NCBI RefSeq assembly: GCF_014163735.1
Contig: NZ_JACJDV010000006.1
Location: 62,001-126,000 of the forward strand
Origin: Shewanella sp. SR44-3
GTDB lineage: Bacteria > Pseudomonadota > Gammaproteobacteria > Enterobacterales > Shewanellaceae
Direction of reading: 5' to 3'
Length of the DNA: 64,000 bases
In this document: piece by piece, positions 35,961 through 45,612 of the stretch
Position numbering within the stretch: the first letter of the stretch is position 1
Layout: the number at the start of each line of letters is the position of its first letter
Program-made: the position numbers and the translations under genes
The notes under the pieces: model-generated
What the model was told of the DNA's origin: nothing
Database searches by the model: none
Seen by the model: only the letters and a program-made list of their open reading frames with translations

Positions 35961-38849
35961 CTAATTGATACTCACAAAACGTCTACACCCAGCAGCGAAT
36001 CCCAGACCAACAAGCATAAGCCAAGTTAAGCTACCGCCACCACCAGTATCGGCTACTGGAGTAACTATTGCAGGCGTTACTACAGATGGTGCTGTCACTG
36101 CAATGACTTGTGCACTGCTGTGACTATTCCCTAAACTGTCGGTCACTGTTATCTGAACGGTATAACTACCTGCTGCTGCATAAGTATGGCTAACTCTAGT
36201 TCCTGAGCCCAAATTACTGTTATCACCAAAATCCCATGTATAGGCCAGTGAGCCGAAGCCATGGATTGCTGCAGCTTGTAAATTCAGCTGCAAATCACTC
36301 TTAGTGAAAGTAAAACTAGCAATAGGCTTGATGACTACTCGTATCACTTGGCTGCTGGTCACTTTAGCACCGGATGAATCTGTCACAGTTAAACTCACAG
36401 AGTAATCACCTGAAGACCCGTAAGTATACTCAGGAGCGGCTAAAACACTTGATGCATTAGCCACACCAAATCCCCATAAATAACTGTAACCACCACTGCC
36501 ACCGGAAGCGACTAGCGTAAAGCTCACTTTGTTATCCGTAATCTGAGCTGTAAAACTCGCATCCAGTGCTGATGGTTCAGGAGTGACGCCATTAGCTTTC
36601 TTCAAACGAATAATAGCGCTACTGCTATCTGTAGCTTGAGTTATCACTTCCATTGTAAAACCTAACTCGTCAAGCTTCATGCCTGCCATAGGCTTTAATG
36701 GCGCACTATAATCCTGACTGTCATCAAAAAGTGATGAGTTCGCTAAGTGAGCATCGCTTGGATAGGTTTTTTGACTATAAAGACTAAAGGCGGCATCCCT
36801 TATTTGTACATCTGTACTGGTCGTCTTAGCATCTCCAATAATCTCTTGGTCAGCATCAATCACACCGATCAGTCCCTCGCCTTCATGAGCGAAAACATTA
36901 TTATCACTCTGGTCTAAGTTCTCTAGCCATATCAGCACGCCGGGTTCATAACCTCTGGCTTCAAGCCCAGCATCAATACCACTATGGTCTCTTAGCTGTA
37001 TTAAATAGCGGCGATCTTTACCGGGACGGGTATTAGTCACACGACTAAAGCCATTTAATAGCAACCCATTACTAGATATCGCTGATTCTGCACCATCTTT
37101 ATAAAGCTCATTGGTATTATGCAATAAACGAATATCATCTATAGCCATACCATACTCTACACTCGCTTCATCGGTGACGTAAACTAGGCTTATTTTCTTT
37201 GACAGCCCTGCATAGGGACTGAGATCATAACTAAGTTCGACCCACGAATCCGTGCCTGTTGCCCCCGTAATAGATGCAGAAGTGCCAGAAATATAGTTTT
37301 TAACACTTGAGTGTTTAGGGTTGCTGGCTTGAGTGTGGTTACCGACTATCGCAACGCCATCAACCAGCAGCTGCATATAGTCATAATCTTGCTCTATGTT
37401 CCAATGCGCCTTTAAGTTTAACGTTAGCGGAATCGTGTCCGGCAAGGTAAGATCGAAGGATAAAGCGTTATTTAACAAATCGCCTTGACCTGAATAATAC
37501 TGATACTGACCACTAAATGGCTCTTTAAATGCCACCATGTTTGGAGGCAGTGCCACTGAGATTTGGTTAACATTATCGCTATCTACCGCCCTGCTTAGGG
37601 GCAAATCAACACCAACATCATTTAAACTATCCAATGACATTCGCTGCTCATTGACCCATTTACCTTTATAACGCTGCTGTAAATAAGATTTAGCGTAGGG
37701 GCTGAAACCCGATGGTTGAGTACCTGATAAGGCTCCAACCCAACTGCCTCCTGACATTAATGACCAAAGCCCTACTGGCGAGCCATCTGAGCCTTTACTG
37801 GTATCGTATTCATCCGGTAGACCTAAGTCATGACCAAACTCATGGGTACAAACCCCTGTTGCTGCATCAATGGGTTGTATCGTATAACCAAACAACTTTT
37901 TAGTTTTACCTGGAATACTATAACCATTTGAGGCTTGGTCGACGAAGTACCTATGCGACCAAATCGCATCGTCTTTAAGTACACCACCGCCCGCTTCTTC
38001 ACCGATACTGGAATGAAATACCATTACGTGATCGATAATGCCGTCACTCTCTTCGGTATTTAAATCTCCATCGAGATCATAAGGATCTTCGATATCATAG
38101 GAATTCAGAGTCTCAGCTGACATTCCTGCCACCGCCTGAGTTACCGCCTCTTTAATAAGAGCTGGCACAGCTTTGTCATTGTCATCATTAGCGGCATCAT
38201 TACCACCATAAAATGCAGCGTTATTACTGGCGCGATACCACCCCATTACCTCACCAGTAAAGAAAAAACTGCCTCCTGATGCGGCCTGAAAATACTGATA
38301 GCCTGATTGCAGGTTCTGGCTCTGAGGGCCATTAAAACCTGTGGTGGAAAACAATAGATTTTTGTAATGACTATTCGGATAACTGTTATAAAACATATCA
38401 GTATCACCAGCTTTTAATCGATTAGCATCAAAAGGTAAATCAGGGAAGTCAATCAAAACCGCCAGCACTTTCACTGTTTTTGTCACTTGGGAGTCTGCTA
38501 AAGTTTGGCTTGCTGCCTTTTGCGCGTCGTTAATTGGAGATTTCACCGATTTGAACAGCTTAGCTCTATTTTTTTCAGCTTGAACCTCAATACGGGGTAA
38601 TTTAAATTCATGACGCCCGCTACGTTCTATAAACGCCTGTACCGCAGCCGCCTTAACTTCCTCACTATCTCCTTCATTGACATCACCATGTTGAATAAGC
38701 CAGTAGAGCACCCGCTCTTTATTCACAATCGCGCCATCAGCTGGGGTACCTTTTAACACTGCACCATGGCCGGAAAAAGAAGCTAGGCCACAAACCATCA
38801 ATGCAATTGCTATCACTGACGATTTCTTAACTCCTATCAATTTATTCAT
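35961..38849 (-). CDS. Secreted M6-family metallopeptidase with PKD repeats and GlyGly-CTERM
   Basis: A 962-residue exported protease of the immune-inhibitor-A type. A signal peptide ends near FSGHGA, then a pro-region leads into the catalytic domain. The zinc site HEFGHDLGLPDEYD gives His336, Glu337 and His340. Two PKD-like domains follow (residues about 780-850 and 855-930, the latter with YTWDFGDNSNLGSG). The C-terminus has Gly-Gly-Gly-Gly, a hydrophobic stretch (LTWLMLVGLGFAAG) and a basic end (CRRF), the GlyGly-CTERM sorting signal cut by rhombosortase. It is a likely T2SS client and follows its lipoprotein partner by 12 bases. Confidence 0.93.
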   Translation of the reverse strand: MNKLIGVKKSSVIAIALMVCGLASFSGHGAVLKGTPADGAIVNKERVLYWLIQHGDVNEGDSEEVKAAAVQAFIERSGRHEFKLPRIEVQAEKNRAKLFKSVKSPINDAQKAASQTLADSQVTKTVKVLAVLIDFPDLPFDANRLKAGDTDMFYNSYPNSHYKNLLFSTTGFNGPQSQNLQSGYQYFQAASGGSFFFTGEVMGWYRASNNAAFYGGNDAANDDNDKAVPALIKEAVTQAVAGMSAETLNSYDIEDPYDLDGDLNTEESDGIIDHVMVFHSSIGEEAGGGVLKDDAIWSHRYFVDQASNGYSIPGKTKKLFGYTIQPIDAATGVCTHEFGHDLGLPDEYDTSKGSDGSPVGLWSLMSGGSWVGALSGTQPSGFSPYAKSYLQQRYKGKWVNEQRMSLDSLNDVGVDLPLSRAVDSDNVNQISVALPPNMVAFKEPFSGQYQYYSGQGDLLNNALSFDLTLPDTIPLTLNLKAHWNIEQDYDYMQLLVDGVAIVGNHTQASNPKHSSVKNYISGTSASITGATGTDSWVELSYDLSPYAGLSKKISLVYVTDEASVEYGMAIDDIRLLHNTNELYKDGAESAISSNGLLLNGFSRVTNTRPGKDRRYLIQLRDHSGIDAGLEARGYEPGVLIWLENLDQSDNNVFAHEGEGLIGVIDADQEIIGDAKTTSTDVQIRDAAFSLYSQKTYPSDAHLANSSLFDDSQDYSAPLKPMAGMKLDELGFTMEVITQATDSSSAIIRLKKANGVTPEPSALDASFTAQITDNKVSFTLVASGGSGGYSYLWGFGVANASSVLAAPEYTYGSSGDYSVSLTVTDSSGAKVTSSQVIRVVIKPIASFTFTKSDLQLNLQAAAIHGFGSLAYTWDFGDNSNLGSGTRVSHTYAAAGSYTVQITVTDSLGNSHSSAQVIAVTAPSVVTPAIVTPVADTGGGGSLTWLMLVGLGFAAGCRRFVSIN

Positions 38850-38861
38850 TATTAATTTCCT

Positions 38862-39185
38862 TTATTTATTGCAATTTTTAAACGCTTGCTGGCGCTTGTA
38901 AATATAACTAGCAACCTCAGCATTGATTTGTTCTGTGCTCATAGATTCAGTGATAACACCTTGCTCTCTGAGGTTTTGTATTAGCTTACTGGTATCTTTT
39001 GGAGGAGGCGGCACACTACAAAGCAATTTAATTTTCTTCGGCGATACTGAGCTCGGATCAGCGCTAGTGTCAGAAATTGTCTTGCCCGTAAGCGTGGGCA
39101 CCATTACCGGTTCAGTCACCCTAGGGTAACTACAGCCTAAAATGACACACAAAGGTAAAGCGGCGACAAGTAGCGTAAACTTCAT
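38862..39185 (-). CDS. Small lipoprotein upstream of the M6 peptidase
   Basis: A 107-residue protein with a lipobox (LCVILGC, Cys18), then a polar, Pro-rich linker and a helical C-terminal part (SKLIQNLREQGVITES). No known family. It ends 12 bases before the M6 peptidase start and is probably on the same transcript, suggesting a role in its maturation or surface retention; that is inference. The ATG at 39185 is followed directly by the signal sequence. Confidence 0.75.
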   Translation of the reverse strand: MKFTLLVAALPLCVILGCSYPRVTEPVMVPTLTGKTISDTSADPSSVSPKKIKLLCSVPPPPKDTSKLIQNLREQGVITESMSTEQINAEVASYIYKRQQAFKNCNK

Positions 39186-39368
39186 TTTAATTGCTTATTA
39201 ACAGGCTTGAGACAAAACTTTAACAGCCTTGAAGGCCCTTTGACAATGGGATTTAGAGATAGCTAGGTAGTTATTGATCTAGTAATGCGGATAATCTTTT
39301 GTTTCACTTGCATAAAAGCTGAGTCAACCACTCAGCTTTTAAATTTTTGGCTAAATCGCTTAAGGTTA

Positions 39369-39959
39369 TTAAGCTGTTTTAATGTAATTAGAAATGCCAT
39401 CTAATAACATTTGTACCGAAATCATCACTAGCACCATCCCCATGAGACGCTCGACTGCGATAAGCCCCTTCTCACCCAAGATGCGAGTAAAGATCTTATA
39501 AAACATCAGAATAAACGCACTCAAACCCCAAGCTGACACTAAAGCTATGGTCCAGTCGGTCATTCTGCCTGGATCTGTATGAGCCAGTAAAATTAACGCA
39601 GCCAGAATAGAAGGCCCAGCCATTAACGGGATAGCCATGGGCACGATAAATGGCTCCTCACCAGCGGCAAGACCTGCAACACCACCGGGTTGTGGGAAGA
39701 TCATTTTAATCGCAATTAAGAATAAAATAATCCCACCTGCAATGCTGACGGATTCAGAACGTAAATTTAAGAAGTTTAAAATAGCTTCGCCAGCGTATAA
39801 AAACATCAACATAATAATCAAAGCAAAAATAAGCTCTCTTATCAGTACCTTACGACGTTTTTTAGGGTCAATGTGACGTAGAATAGAGGCAAATATAGGT
39901 AAGTTTCCTAATGGATCCATGATCAGAAACAACATTACCGCAGCTGAAAAAATATCCAT
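39369..39959 (-). CDS. MarC-family membrane protein (YhgN-like)
   Basis: A 196-residue protein with six predicted helices. It opens MDIFSAAVMLFLIMDPLGNLP, the MarC-family signature (DPLGN), and carries FIVPMAIPLMAGPSILAAL in the middle, which is typical of the YhgN branch. The biochemical function of the family is unsettled. It stands alone between the lipoprotein gene and the divergent ZIP-like gene. Confidence 0.92.
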   Translation of the reverse strand: MDIFSAAVMLFLIMDPLGNLPIFASILRHIDPKKRRKVLIRELIFALIIMLMFLYAGEAILNFLNLRSESVSIAGGIILFLIAIKMIFPQPGGVAGLAAGEEPFIVPMAIPLMAGPSILAALILLAHTDPGRMTDWTIALVSAWGLSAFILMFYKIFTRILGEKGLIAVERLMGMVLVMISVQMLLDGISNYIKTA

Positions 39960-40167
39960 TGATGCTTTTTTCCTATTGTAAACAGAGACTAATATTGTAT
40001 ACGTAAAGCCACTCTATGGCTAAGCAAAGCCAGTAAAAAATACGGCTAACCACTATATTAGTAATGTAAATAATCACAGCTTTGCTACTTTACTCATGCA
40101 GCAAGTATTAAATTCTCACCAAGACTAAGATATACTGCATTGTTTTTTCATTGCCAGCCTGAGATCC

Positions 40168-41769
40168 ATGCTTTATCTAATCGCCAGTTGTATCGCACTG
40201 TTATTCGGCCCCTTATTTTACCGCTTCTTTTCTTCCGGTAATGGCCTGCAAAAAGGTCTAGACGGATTTATTTTCGTTTCTCTAGGCGGCTTAGTGCTAA
40301 TCCATATTCTGCCTGAATTGCTCGAACACGGCGGATTTATCACTTTAGTATTCGTGATGCTAGGCTTATGGGGACCCACGGCCAGTGAGCGAATTTTCCA
40401 TCGTTATTCAGAGATAACCCATAACGTCACCCTAACCTTAGGTGTTGCTGGTTTACTGCTGCATACCATCACTGACGGCGGTGCTATGGTGCTAGCTCAG
40501 CAAGATGGCAACTCTATTTTATTAGCGCTCGGCGTAGTCATGCATCGCTTGCCTGTGGGTTTTGCTGTTTGGTGGCTACTAAGACCACACTTAGGTGCCC
40601 GCTGGACCTGTGCCATTTTAGCCGCAATTATGTTTTTCACTGGAGTTGGATACTTTGCTGGCGAACAACTTCTAGATCAATTAAGTCTAGATAATACAGT
40701 GTATTTACAAGCATTTGTGACCGGTTCAATCTTACATGTAGTGCTACACCAACCCCACGGACACCAAGAGCAAGATACCCAAGGACGCTTTGAGTATCAG
40801 GCAGGGATCGGCAGTTTAATCGGCCTTGGTTTATTGGCAGTATTGCTGCTTATGGATACTGGTGGTCAAGATCATGCCCATCATGGACATAGTACTGAGC
40901 AGCTAGTCAATTGGTTGCTGACCCTAAGCCCTATTTTATTACTCAGCTACGCCCTAGCTACATTGCGTTTTCAATGCGGCTTACAGCCGGAGCATAAACA
41001 CTTAAGTTTACGTTGGCTTCAACGCCTGACAGGCCCAGAGTCCTTAATTGTGACCTTCTTTTTGCTCGGGCCCAACTATGCATTATTTCAAGTGGCCAGC
41101 CAATTAGTGATTGGGCTAATCATGAGCCTCAATAAAGTCGAAATCACCGATCCTCATCAGCAAGTGCCTAGCTCGTCGCTGAGGTTTGGCTTTGCACACT
41201 TAGTGGATCGCAGTGCGCCTTGGATAATTCTAAGCCTTATTCTAGCCAATTTAATTGGTCATCCATCCATGGCATTAGATCATCCAGCCATACAACTTGC
41301 GGTGTTACTACTCGTGTTTCTGCCTATGCGTTTTTGCAATTTAGGTGCTGCCGTGCTCGCCTTAGCGCTAGCCTACAGCGGTTGGCACCCTATGGCCGTC
41401 GCCTTGACCTTGATTGCAGCCCCTGTACTGAGCATTAGCCAGTTGCGTTTGATGAAGCCATTAGCCTTAGCCTTATTGACGATTTCATTAACCTTAAGCC
41501 TAGGCGCTGCGGCTTGGCTATTAACACCTGGGCAAGCCTTATTCACAATGCATGAACCGCTGCAAATGAGCGCGCTGGTTATCATCAGTTTATTGTTCGC
41601 TGCGAGCCTATTAAGGTTGGGCCCGAGAAAATTCCTCCGCCGTTTGCTAATAAACTTACCGGCGGCTCATGCTCACGAGCATAATCATGGTCATGAACAA
41701 AAACATAGCCATGGCACACACGGTCATTCTCATGGCCATAAACATAGTAATGATGACTCGCATCGATAA
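40168..41769 (+). CDS. Two-part membrane protein: ZIP-like N-half, permease-like C-half, His-rich tail
   Basis: A 533-residue protein with about 14 hydrophobic segments. The N-half (residues 1-210) carries two His motifs placed like TM4 and TM5 of ZIP metal transporters: LLLHTITDGGAM and VVMHRLPVGFA. The C-half (from about residue 245) has RFGFAHLVDRSAPWIILSL, which I find similar to ArsP/DUF318 permeases, but only weakly. Loops hold HQPHGHQ and DHAHHGH, and the last 34 residues contain 13 His. A heavy-metal transporter is likely; direction and metal unknown. ATG 40168; no partner gene. Confidence 0.65.
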   Translation: MLYLIASCIALLFGPLFYRFFSSGNGLQKGLDGFIFVSLGGLVLIHILPELLEHGGFITLVFVMLGLWGPTASERIFHRYSEITHNVTLTLGVAGLLLHTITDGGAMVLAQQDGNSILLALGVVMHRLPVGFAVWWLLRPHLGARWTCAILAAIMFFTGVGYFAGEQLLDQLSLDNTVYLQAFVTGSILHVVLHQPHGHQEQDTQGRFEYQAGIGSLIGLGLLAVLLLMDTGGQDHAHHGHSTEQLVNWLLTLSPILLLSYALATLRFQCGLQPEHKHLSLRWLQRLTGPESLIVTFFLLGPNYALFQVASQLVIGLIMSLNKVEITDPHQQVPSSSLRFGFAHLVDRSAPWIILSLILANLIGHPSMALDHPAIQLAVLLLVFLPMRFCNLGAAVLALALAYSGWHPMAVALTLIAAPVLSISQLRLMKPLALALLTISLTLSLGAAAWLLTPGQALFTMHEPLQMSALVIISLLFAASLLRLGPRKFLRRLLINLPAAHAHEHNHGHEQKHSHGTHGHSHGHKHSNDDSHR

Positions 41770-41811
41770 ATTCAGGCTAATATAGACTCATGCCCTTAAC
41801 TGGATGAGTCT

Positions 41812-42564
41812 ATGTGCATTTTGTTTCTTGCGGTGAATGTTCACCCACAATTTCCCCTTATCGTGTGTGCAAATCGGGATGAATTCCACCACAGACCGAC
41901 GATGCCCGCCCATCAATGGCAAGACAGCTTAATCATCGCAGGTAAAGACTTGCAAGCCGGAGGCACTTGGTTAGGTGTGGCTCAAGATGGCAAATTTGCT
42001 GGCTTAACCAACTTAAGATGCCAAACTGGAAATCAAGATGGGGTACGAAGTAGAGGGGAATTAGTGCTCAAAGCCCTCTCAGGAGAAGGCTTGACACCCA
42101 ATTGGCTTAAGCGTCATGCACATAACTATAATCCTTTCAATTTAGTCTTTAATCACCAAGGTCAACTGCACTGCTTTAATAGTCTGCAAGGACAGAGTTC
42201 ACCGCTTGCCGATGGCTTTCATGCGATAAGTAACGGTGCTTTGGATGAGATATGGCCGAAAATGGCGAAAGGTCAAAAAGCGCTTGAAGCCTATTTATCA
42301 CAACCAATCATCCCCGAAATTGCACAATTAATCACGATTATGGCCGATGAATCTCAAGCCAGTGACGACTTATTACCCGCCACAGGTTTAAGCTTAGAGT
42401 GGGAACGCAGGCTGTCCGCAATTTTTATCCGTCATGAAGAATACGGTACCCGCTCCACCAGCCTAGTACTCCAAGACACGCTAGGGAGAACCCAATTTAC
42501 CGAGGTACGTTTCGATGGCAAAGCACGTAACTTAGGCCAACAAGACTTCAGCCTAACGCCGTGA
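41812..42564 (+). CDS. NRDE-family protein (TANGO2-like)
   Basis: A 250-residue cytosolic protein of the NRDE family. The motif that names the family is near the N-terminus as VCANRDEFHHRPT (residues about 17-29), and LQAGGTWLGVAQDG and YNPFNLVF follow as in other members. Cys2 at the mature N-terminus is conserved and suggests Ntn-type processing. Function in bacteria is not established. It is 42 bases after the ZIP-like gene. Confidence 0.92.
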   Translation: MCILFLAVNVHPQFPLIVCANRDEFHHRPTMPAHQWQDSLIIAGKDLQAGGTWLGVAQDGKFAGLTNLRCQTGNQDGVRSRGELVLKALSGEGLTPNWLKRHAHNYNPFNLVFNHQGQLHCFNSLQGQSSPLADGFHAISNGALDEIWPKMAKGQKALEAYLSQPIIPEIAQLITIMADESQASDDLLPATGLSLEWERRLSAIFIRHEEYGTRSTSLVLQDTLGRTQFTEVRFDGKARNLGQQDFSLTP

Positions 42565-42582
42565 TGCATTATAGCCATCAAA

Positions 42583-43005
42583 TTAATCCGTCGAATGGTC
42601 GTGAGTAATAAGCCAGCGGCCATCTATTTTCTCAATCACAACCGTAAATACACCGCTTGGATTATCTTTAGCGCGCTTCAATTCCCAGCGCCCAGAGACC
42701 ACAGCAGCACTATCGCTTAAGACCTTAATCGCTAAGCCACTAAAGTCCAACAATCCCATGCTAGCAGTATCGGGATAGCTACGCTGATAACTCTTAAAAA
42801 GAGTACCCCAGCCATGATTTAATTTTCCTTTAGATACAAAAGATAATCTTTCATCTTGCCAATAACCTTGCAAGTAAGCTCGGATATCGCCATTATTCCA
42901 ATCCACTTCTTGCTGAGTAAGAAGAGCGTGAATATCATCCTTTGGTGTTGCCATCACGCTGAAGGTGCTGCATACGAGTAATGTCCAGAGCCATTTTTTC
43001 ATCAT
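42583..43005 (-). CDS. Exported SnoaL/DUF4440-like protein
   Basis: From the ATG at 43005 (140 residues) a signal peptide (KKWLWTLLVCSTFSVMA) precedes a NTF2/SnoaL-like fold: IHALLTQQEVDWNNGDIRAY, LSFVSKGKL, VSGRWELKRA and the C-terminal IDGRWLITHDHS. The frame is open 17 codons further upstream, but the MM start with the signal is better. A second, diverged member lies at 59699-60169. The ligand or reaction is unknown. Confidence 0.82.
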   Translation of the reverse strand: MMKKWLWTLLVCSTFSVMATPKDDIHALLTQQEVDWNNGDIRAYLQGYWQDERLSFVSKGKLNHGWGTLFKSYQRSYPDTASMGLLDFSGLAIKVLSDSAAVVSGRWELKRAKDNPSGVFTVVIEKIDGRWLITHDHSTD

Positions 43006-43188
43006 TTTATTCTCACTATTTTCATGACTAGATATGCTGTTATAGCTAGTTTGCATCCAATTAACAGCTTAAAGAAATTAGTCTTAGCTAATAAACCCAA
43101 CAAGATTTATGCTGCTTATTAGGGTATTTATAGCTCAGTTCAATTAAAAAGATACTGTATATACAACAAATTAAATGGAAGACCTGTC

Positions 43189-43743
43189 ATGTTTAGCAAA
43201 TTTTGTTCAATGTTGTTTTATCGCTTTGGTTGGCAATTGGAAGGAAAGCTGCCTGATTCTCCTCAATTCATTATGATCGTCGGCCCACACACCAGTAATT
43301 GGGATTTCGTTTTGGGCATAGTCGCAAGAGGTGCACTTAAGACTAATATCCATTTTTTGGGTAAACACCAACTCTTCTTACCTCCTTGGGGCTGGATATT
43401 TCGAGCCCTAGGCGGCAGTCCTGTAGACAGACGCAAGCACAATAACTTAGTCGATGCTGCTGTCCAGTTATTTAAACAAGATGCCAATTACAAATTAGCA
43501 CTAGCGCCAGAAGGCACTCGCAGCCCAGTCAAACGTTGGAAAACCGGCTTTTATCATATCGCTAAAAAAGCCCAAGTGCCGATTGTATTGGTCGGGTTTG
43601 ATTTCTCAAGAAAAACAGTCGTGTTGCACCCCGCCATCAATACAGGGGATGACATCAAACAAGACATGCAATACATCATAGACTTTTACCGCAGCATAAA
43701 AGGCGCACATCCCAAGGTGATCCCAGACTTTAAACAAGACTGA
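43189..43743 (+). CDS. PlsC-like acyltransferase
   Basis: A 184-residue 1-acylglycerol-3-phosphate-type acyltransferase. The HX4D motif appears as HTSNWDF (residues about 32-38), followed by GGSPVDRRKHNN and the glycerol-phosphate-binding LAPEGTRSP. The short length and lack of N-terminal membrane helices resemble the small YihG/"lysophospholipid acyltransferase" group. A monotopic membrane enzyme that re-acylates lysolipids is likely, substrate uncertain. Confidence 0.92.
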   Translation: MFSKFCSMLFYRFGWQLEGKLPDSPQFIMIVGPHTSNWDFVLGIVARGALKTNIHFLGKHQLFLPPWGWIFRALGGSPVDRRKHNNLVDAAVQLFKQDANYKLALAPEGTRSPVKRWKTGFYHIAKKAQVPIVLVGFDFSRKTVVLHPAINTGDDIKQDMQYIIDFYRSIKGAHPKVIPDFKQD

Positions 43744-44157
43744 ACTCGGCCATAGGACTAACGTCATAAGTGACGCCTATTCTTATCGGTAAAAAGTTAG
43801 ACAATGAATGTCCAAAAAATAACCGCCATGTGAAATAGCCAGTTCGGCATCCTTGCCTCTCGTTCAATAGCGCAATCACTTAAGGTTGATTTTTCACCGT
43901 GTACTTCAAAGTCGCAGAGTCACACTCTGCAATGGCCTAGAGGGGAAGAATTGACGGTGCCATCCACCTACATGGACGGGATGTTCGAGCTAACTTGTTT
44001 GTACCATAAAGAGTGTTTTGAATATTCACTTTAACAAGCGGTTAAGCCGTCTGAGCATAAACCTTGGACCACAGGCTTGAGCCTGGGCGGCATACTTGCT
44101 AGTGTGCGCTATTGCTCATTTTGCTTATGTTAGTTTACCCCCTATGGCCTACACCCG
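43744..44157. other. Non-coding 414-base gap with several hairpins
   Basis: No ORF with a ribosome site is seen on either strand. It contains a perfect 7-bp hairpin (GCAGAGT-CAC-ACTCTGC, 43914-43930), a CCATCCACC...ATGGACGG repeat near 43962 and a 6-bp hairpin CAGGCT-TG-AGCCTG at 44072-44085. The region could be a decayed gene or structured leader of the MATE gene; nothing decides this. Confidence 0.3.
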
Positions 44158-45468
44158 ATGTTAGCACTCAGTCGCCACAAGCAGCTGTTAGCCCTTGCGC
44201 TGCCAATGATTTTATCCAATATCAGCACGCCCTTGCTGGGTTTGGTGGATACCGCGGTGATCGGTCATCTCTCTAACGCCTATTTCTTAGGTGGTGTCGC
44301 CCTTGGCGGCACTATTATCAGCCTGATGGTGTGGTTATTGGGATTTTTGCGCATGTCTACCACAGGACTTGTGGCCCAAGCCGTTGGGGCGAAGGATATT
44401 CACAGCCAATATCGCTTGTTGATGCAAGGTGGGATACTGGCGCTATTGCTGGGCCTTGGGGCCATGCTCATTCAAGCACCCTTGACTGAATTGGCGCTCA
44501 AGTTAAGCCAAGCCAGTGCCGAGGTCAGCCACTACTGCCAGCAATATATTGCCATTCGTATTTACTCCATTCCCTTTGCCCTGCTGAATTTAGTGCTGTT
44601 AGGCTGGCTATTGGGAAGACGCTCGCCCATGGCGGCCATGTGGCAACTTATCATAGCCAACGCGGTTAACATCATACTGGATATCATTTTTGTGGTCGGC
44701 CTTGGCTGGCAAGTGGAAGGCGCAGCTTGGGCTAGCGTGATTGCCGATATTGCCTCCTGCACCGTGGCCTGTATTTTGGTGTATCGTCAATTACTCAATG
44801 AACCTGACTTCACCCCAGCCAAGCTGTGGCAAGGCTTAAACTTGAGTGGCTTAAGCCAGCTTTTAAGTCTTAATCGGGACATTTTCATTCGCAGTTTATG
44901 TTTGCAAGCCTGCTTTAGTTTCGTCACTTTTTACGGTGCCAGCCAGGGTGACATCATATTGGCCGCCAATGCCGTACTGATGAATCTATTAATGCTAATT
45001 TCCTACGCCTTAGATGGCATCGCCTATTATGCCGAAGCTGAAGTGGGTAAAGCCTATGGTGAAAAAGATAAACTTAAGCTTAGGCAAGGGGTGAGTCTGG
45101 CGTTTTACTGGTCGCTCAGCATTGGGCTAGCCTTTAGCCTCACTTTTTGGTTGTTCGGCAACAATATCATTAGCTTGCTCACCGACATCAGCCAAGTGAA
45201 AACCACTGCCGAGCAATACTTACCTTGGCTTATTGCGCTGCCTTTATTGTCTTTTGGCTGTTATCTATTCGATGGGGTTTATATTGGCGCAGCAAAAGGA
45301 AAGGTGATGCGTAACAGCATGATACTCGCAAGCTTCGGGGTGTTTTTTCCGCTGTGGTTCATCACCCAAAGCTTAGGCAATCATGGTTTATGGCTGGCGT
45401 TTAGCAACTTTATGCTGGCTCGCAGCTTGCTGCTGGGGCTAGATTATCGTTTCAGCAAAGACTTCTAA
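44158..45468 (+). CDS. dinF: MATE-family efflux transporter, DinF type
   Basis: A 436-residue polytopic protein with 12 hydrophobic segments in two halves. The N-terminus LALALPMILSNISTPLLGLVDTAVIGHL matches the DinF branch of MATE exporters, which use Na+ or H+ to expel drugs or organic cations. No SOS box or lexA is next to it, unlike the classic lexA-dinF pair. The C-terminus ends shortly after the last helix (GLDYRFSKDF). Confidence 0.92.
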   Translation: MLALSRHKQLLALALPMILSNISTPLLGLVDTAVIGHLSNAYFLGGVALGGTIISLMVWLLGFLRMSTTGLVAQAVGAKDIHSQYRLLMQGGILALLLGLGAMLIQAPLTELALKLSQASAEVSHYCQQYIAIRIYSIPFALLNLVLLGWLLGRRSPMAAMWQLIIANAVNIILDIIFVVGLGWQVEGAAWASVIADIASCTVACILVYRQLLNEPDFTPAKLWQGLNLSGLSQLLSLNRDIFIRSLCLQACFSFVTFYGASQGDIILAANAVLMNLLMLISYALDGIAYYAEAEVGKAYGEKDKLKLRQGVSLAFYWSLSIGLAFSLTFWLFGNNIISLLTDISQVKTTAEQYLPWLIALPLLSFGCYLFDGVYIGAAKGKVMRNSMILASFGVFFPLWFITQSLGNHGLWLAFSNFMLARSLLLGLDYRFSKDF

Positions 45469-45540
45469 GTCTTACTGGCACTGAAACTAGCATTTACTGC
45501 CGAATAGACATAAAAAGATTTTTACGCATTATAGAAAGCA

Positions 45541-45570
45541 AAAAGCTCCACTCAAATGAGGGAGCTTGTT
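45541..45570 (-). terminator. Terminator of nfuA
   Basis: AAGCTCC-A-CTC-AAAT-GAG-GGAGCTT forms an interrupted hairpin. Reading the minus strand it is followed by TTTTTG, so it fits nfuA better than dinF. Confidence 0.75.
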
Positions 45571-45612
45571 GTTCGACGCTCAAGCTTAATGGCTTAGCGT
45601 TAACTGTGAAGC

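Noticed and set aside
44158..45468. SOS control of the DinF-type pump.
   Set aside because: No LexA-type palindrome (CTGT-N8-ACAG) is seen in the 150 bases before the start, and lexA is not adjacent.
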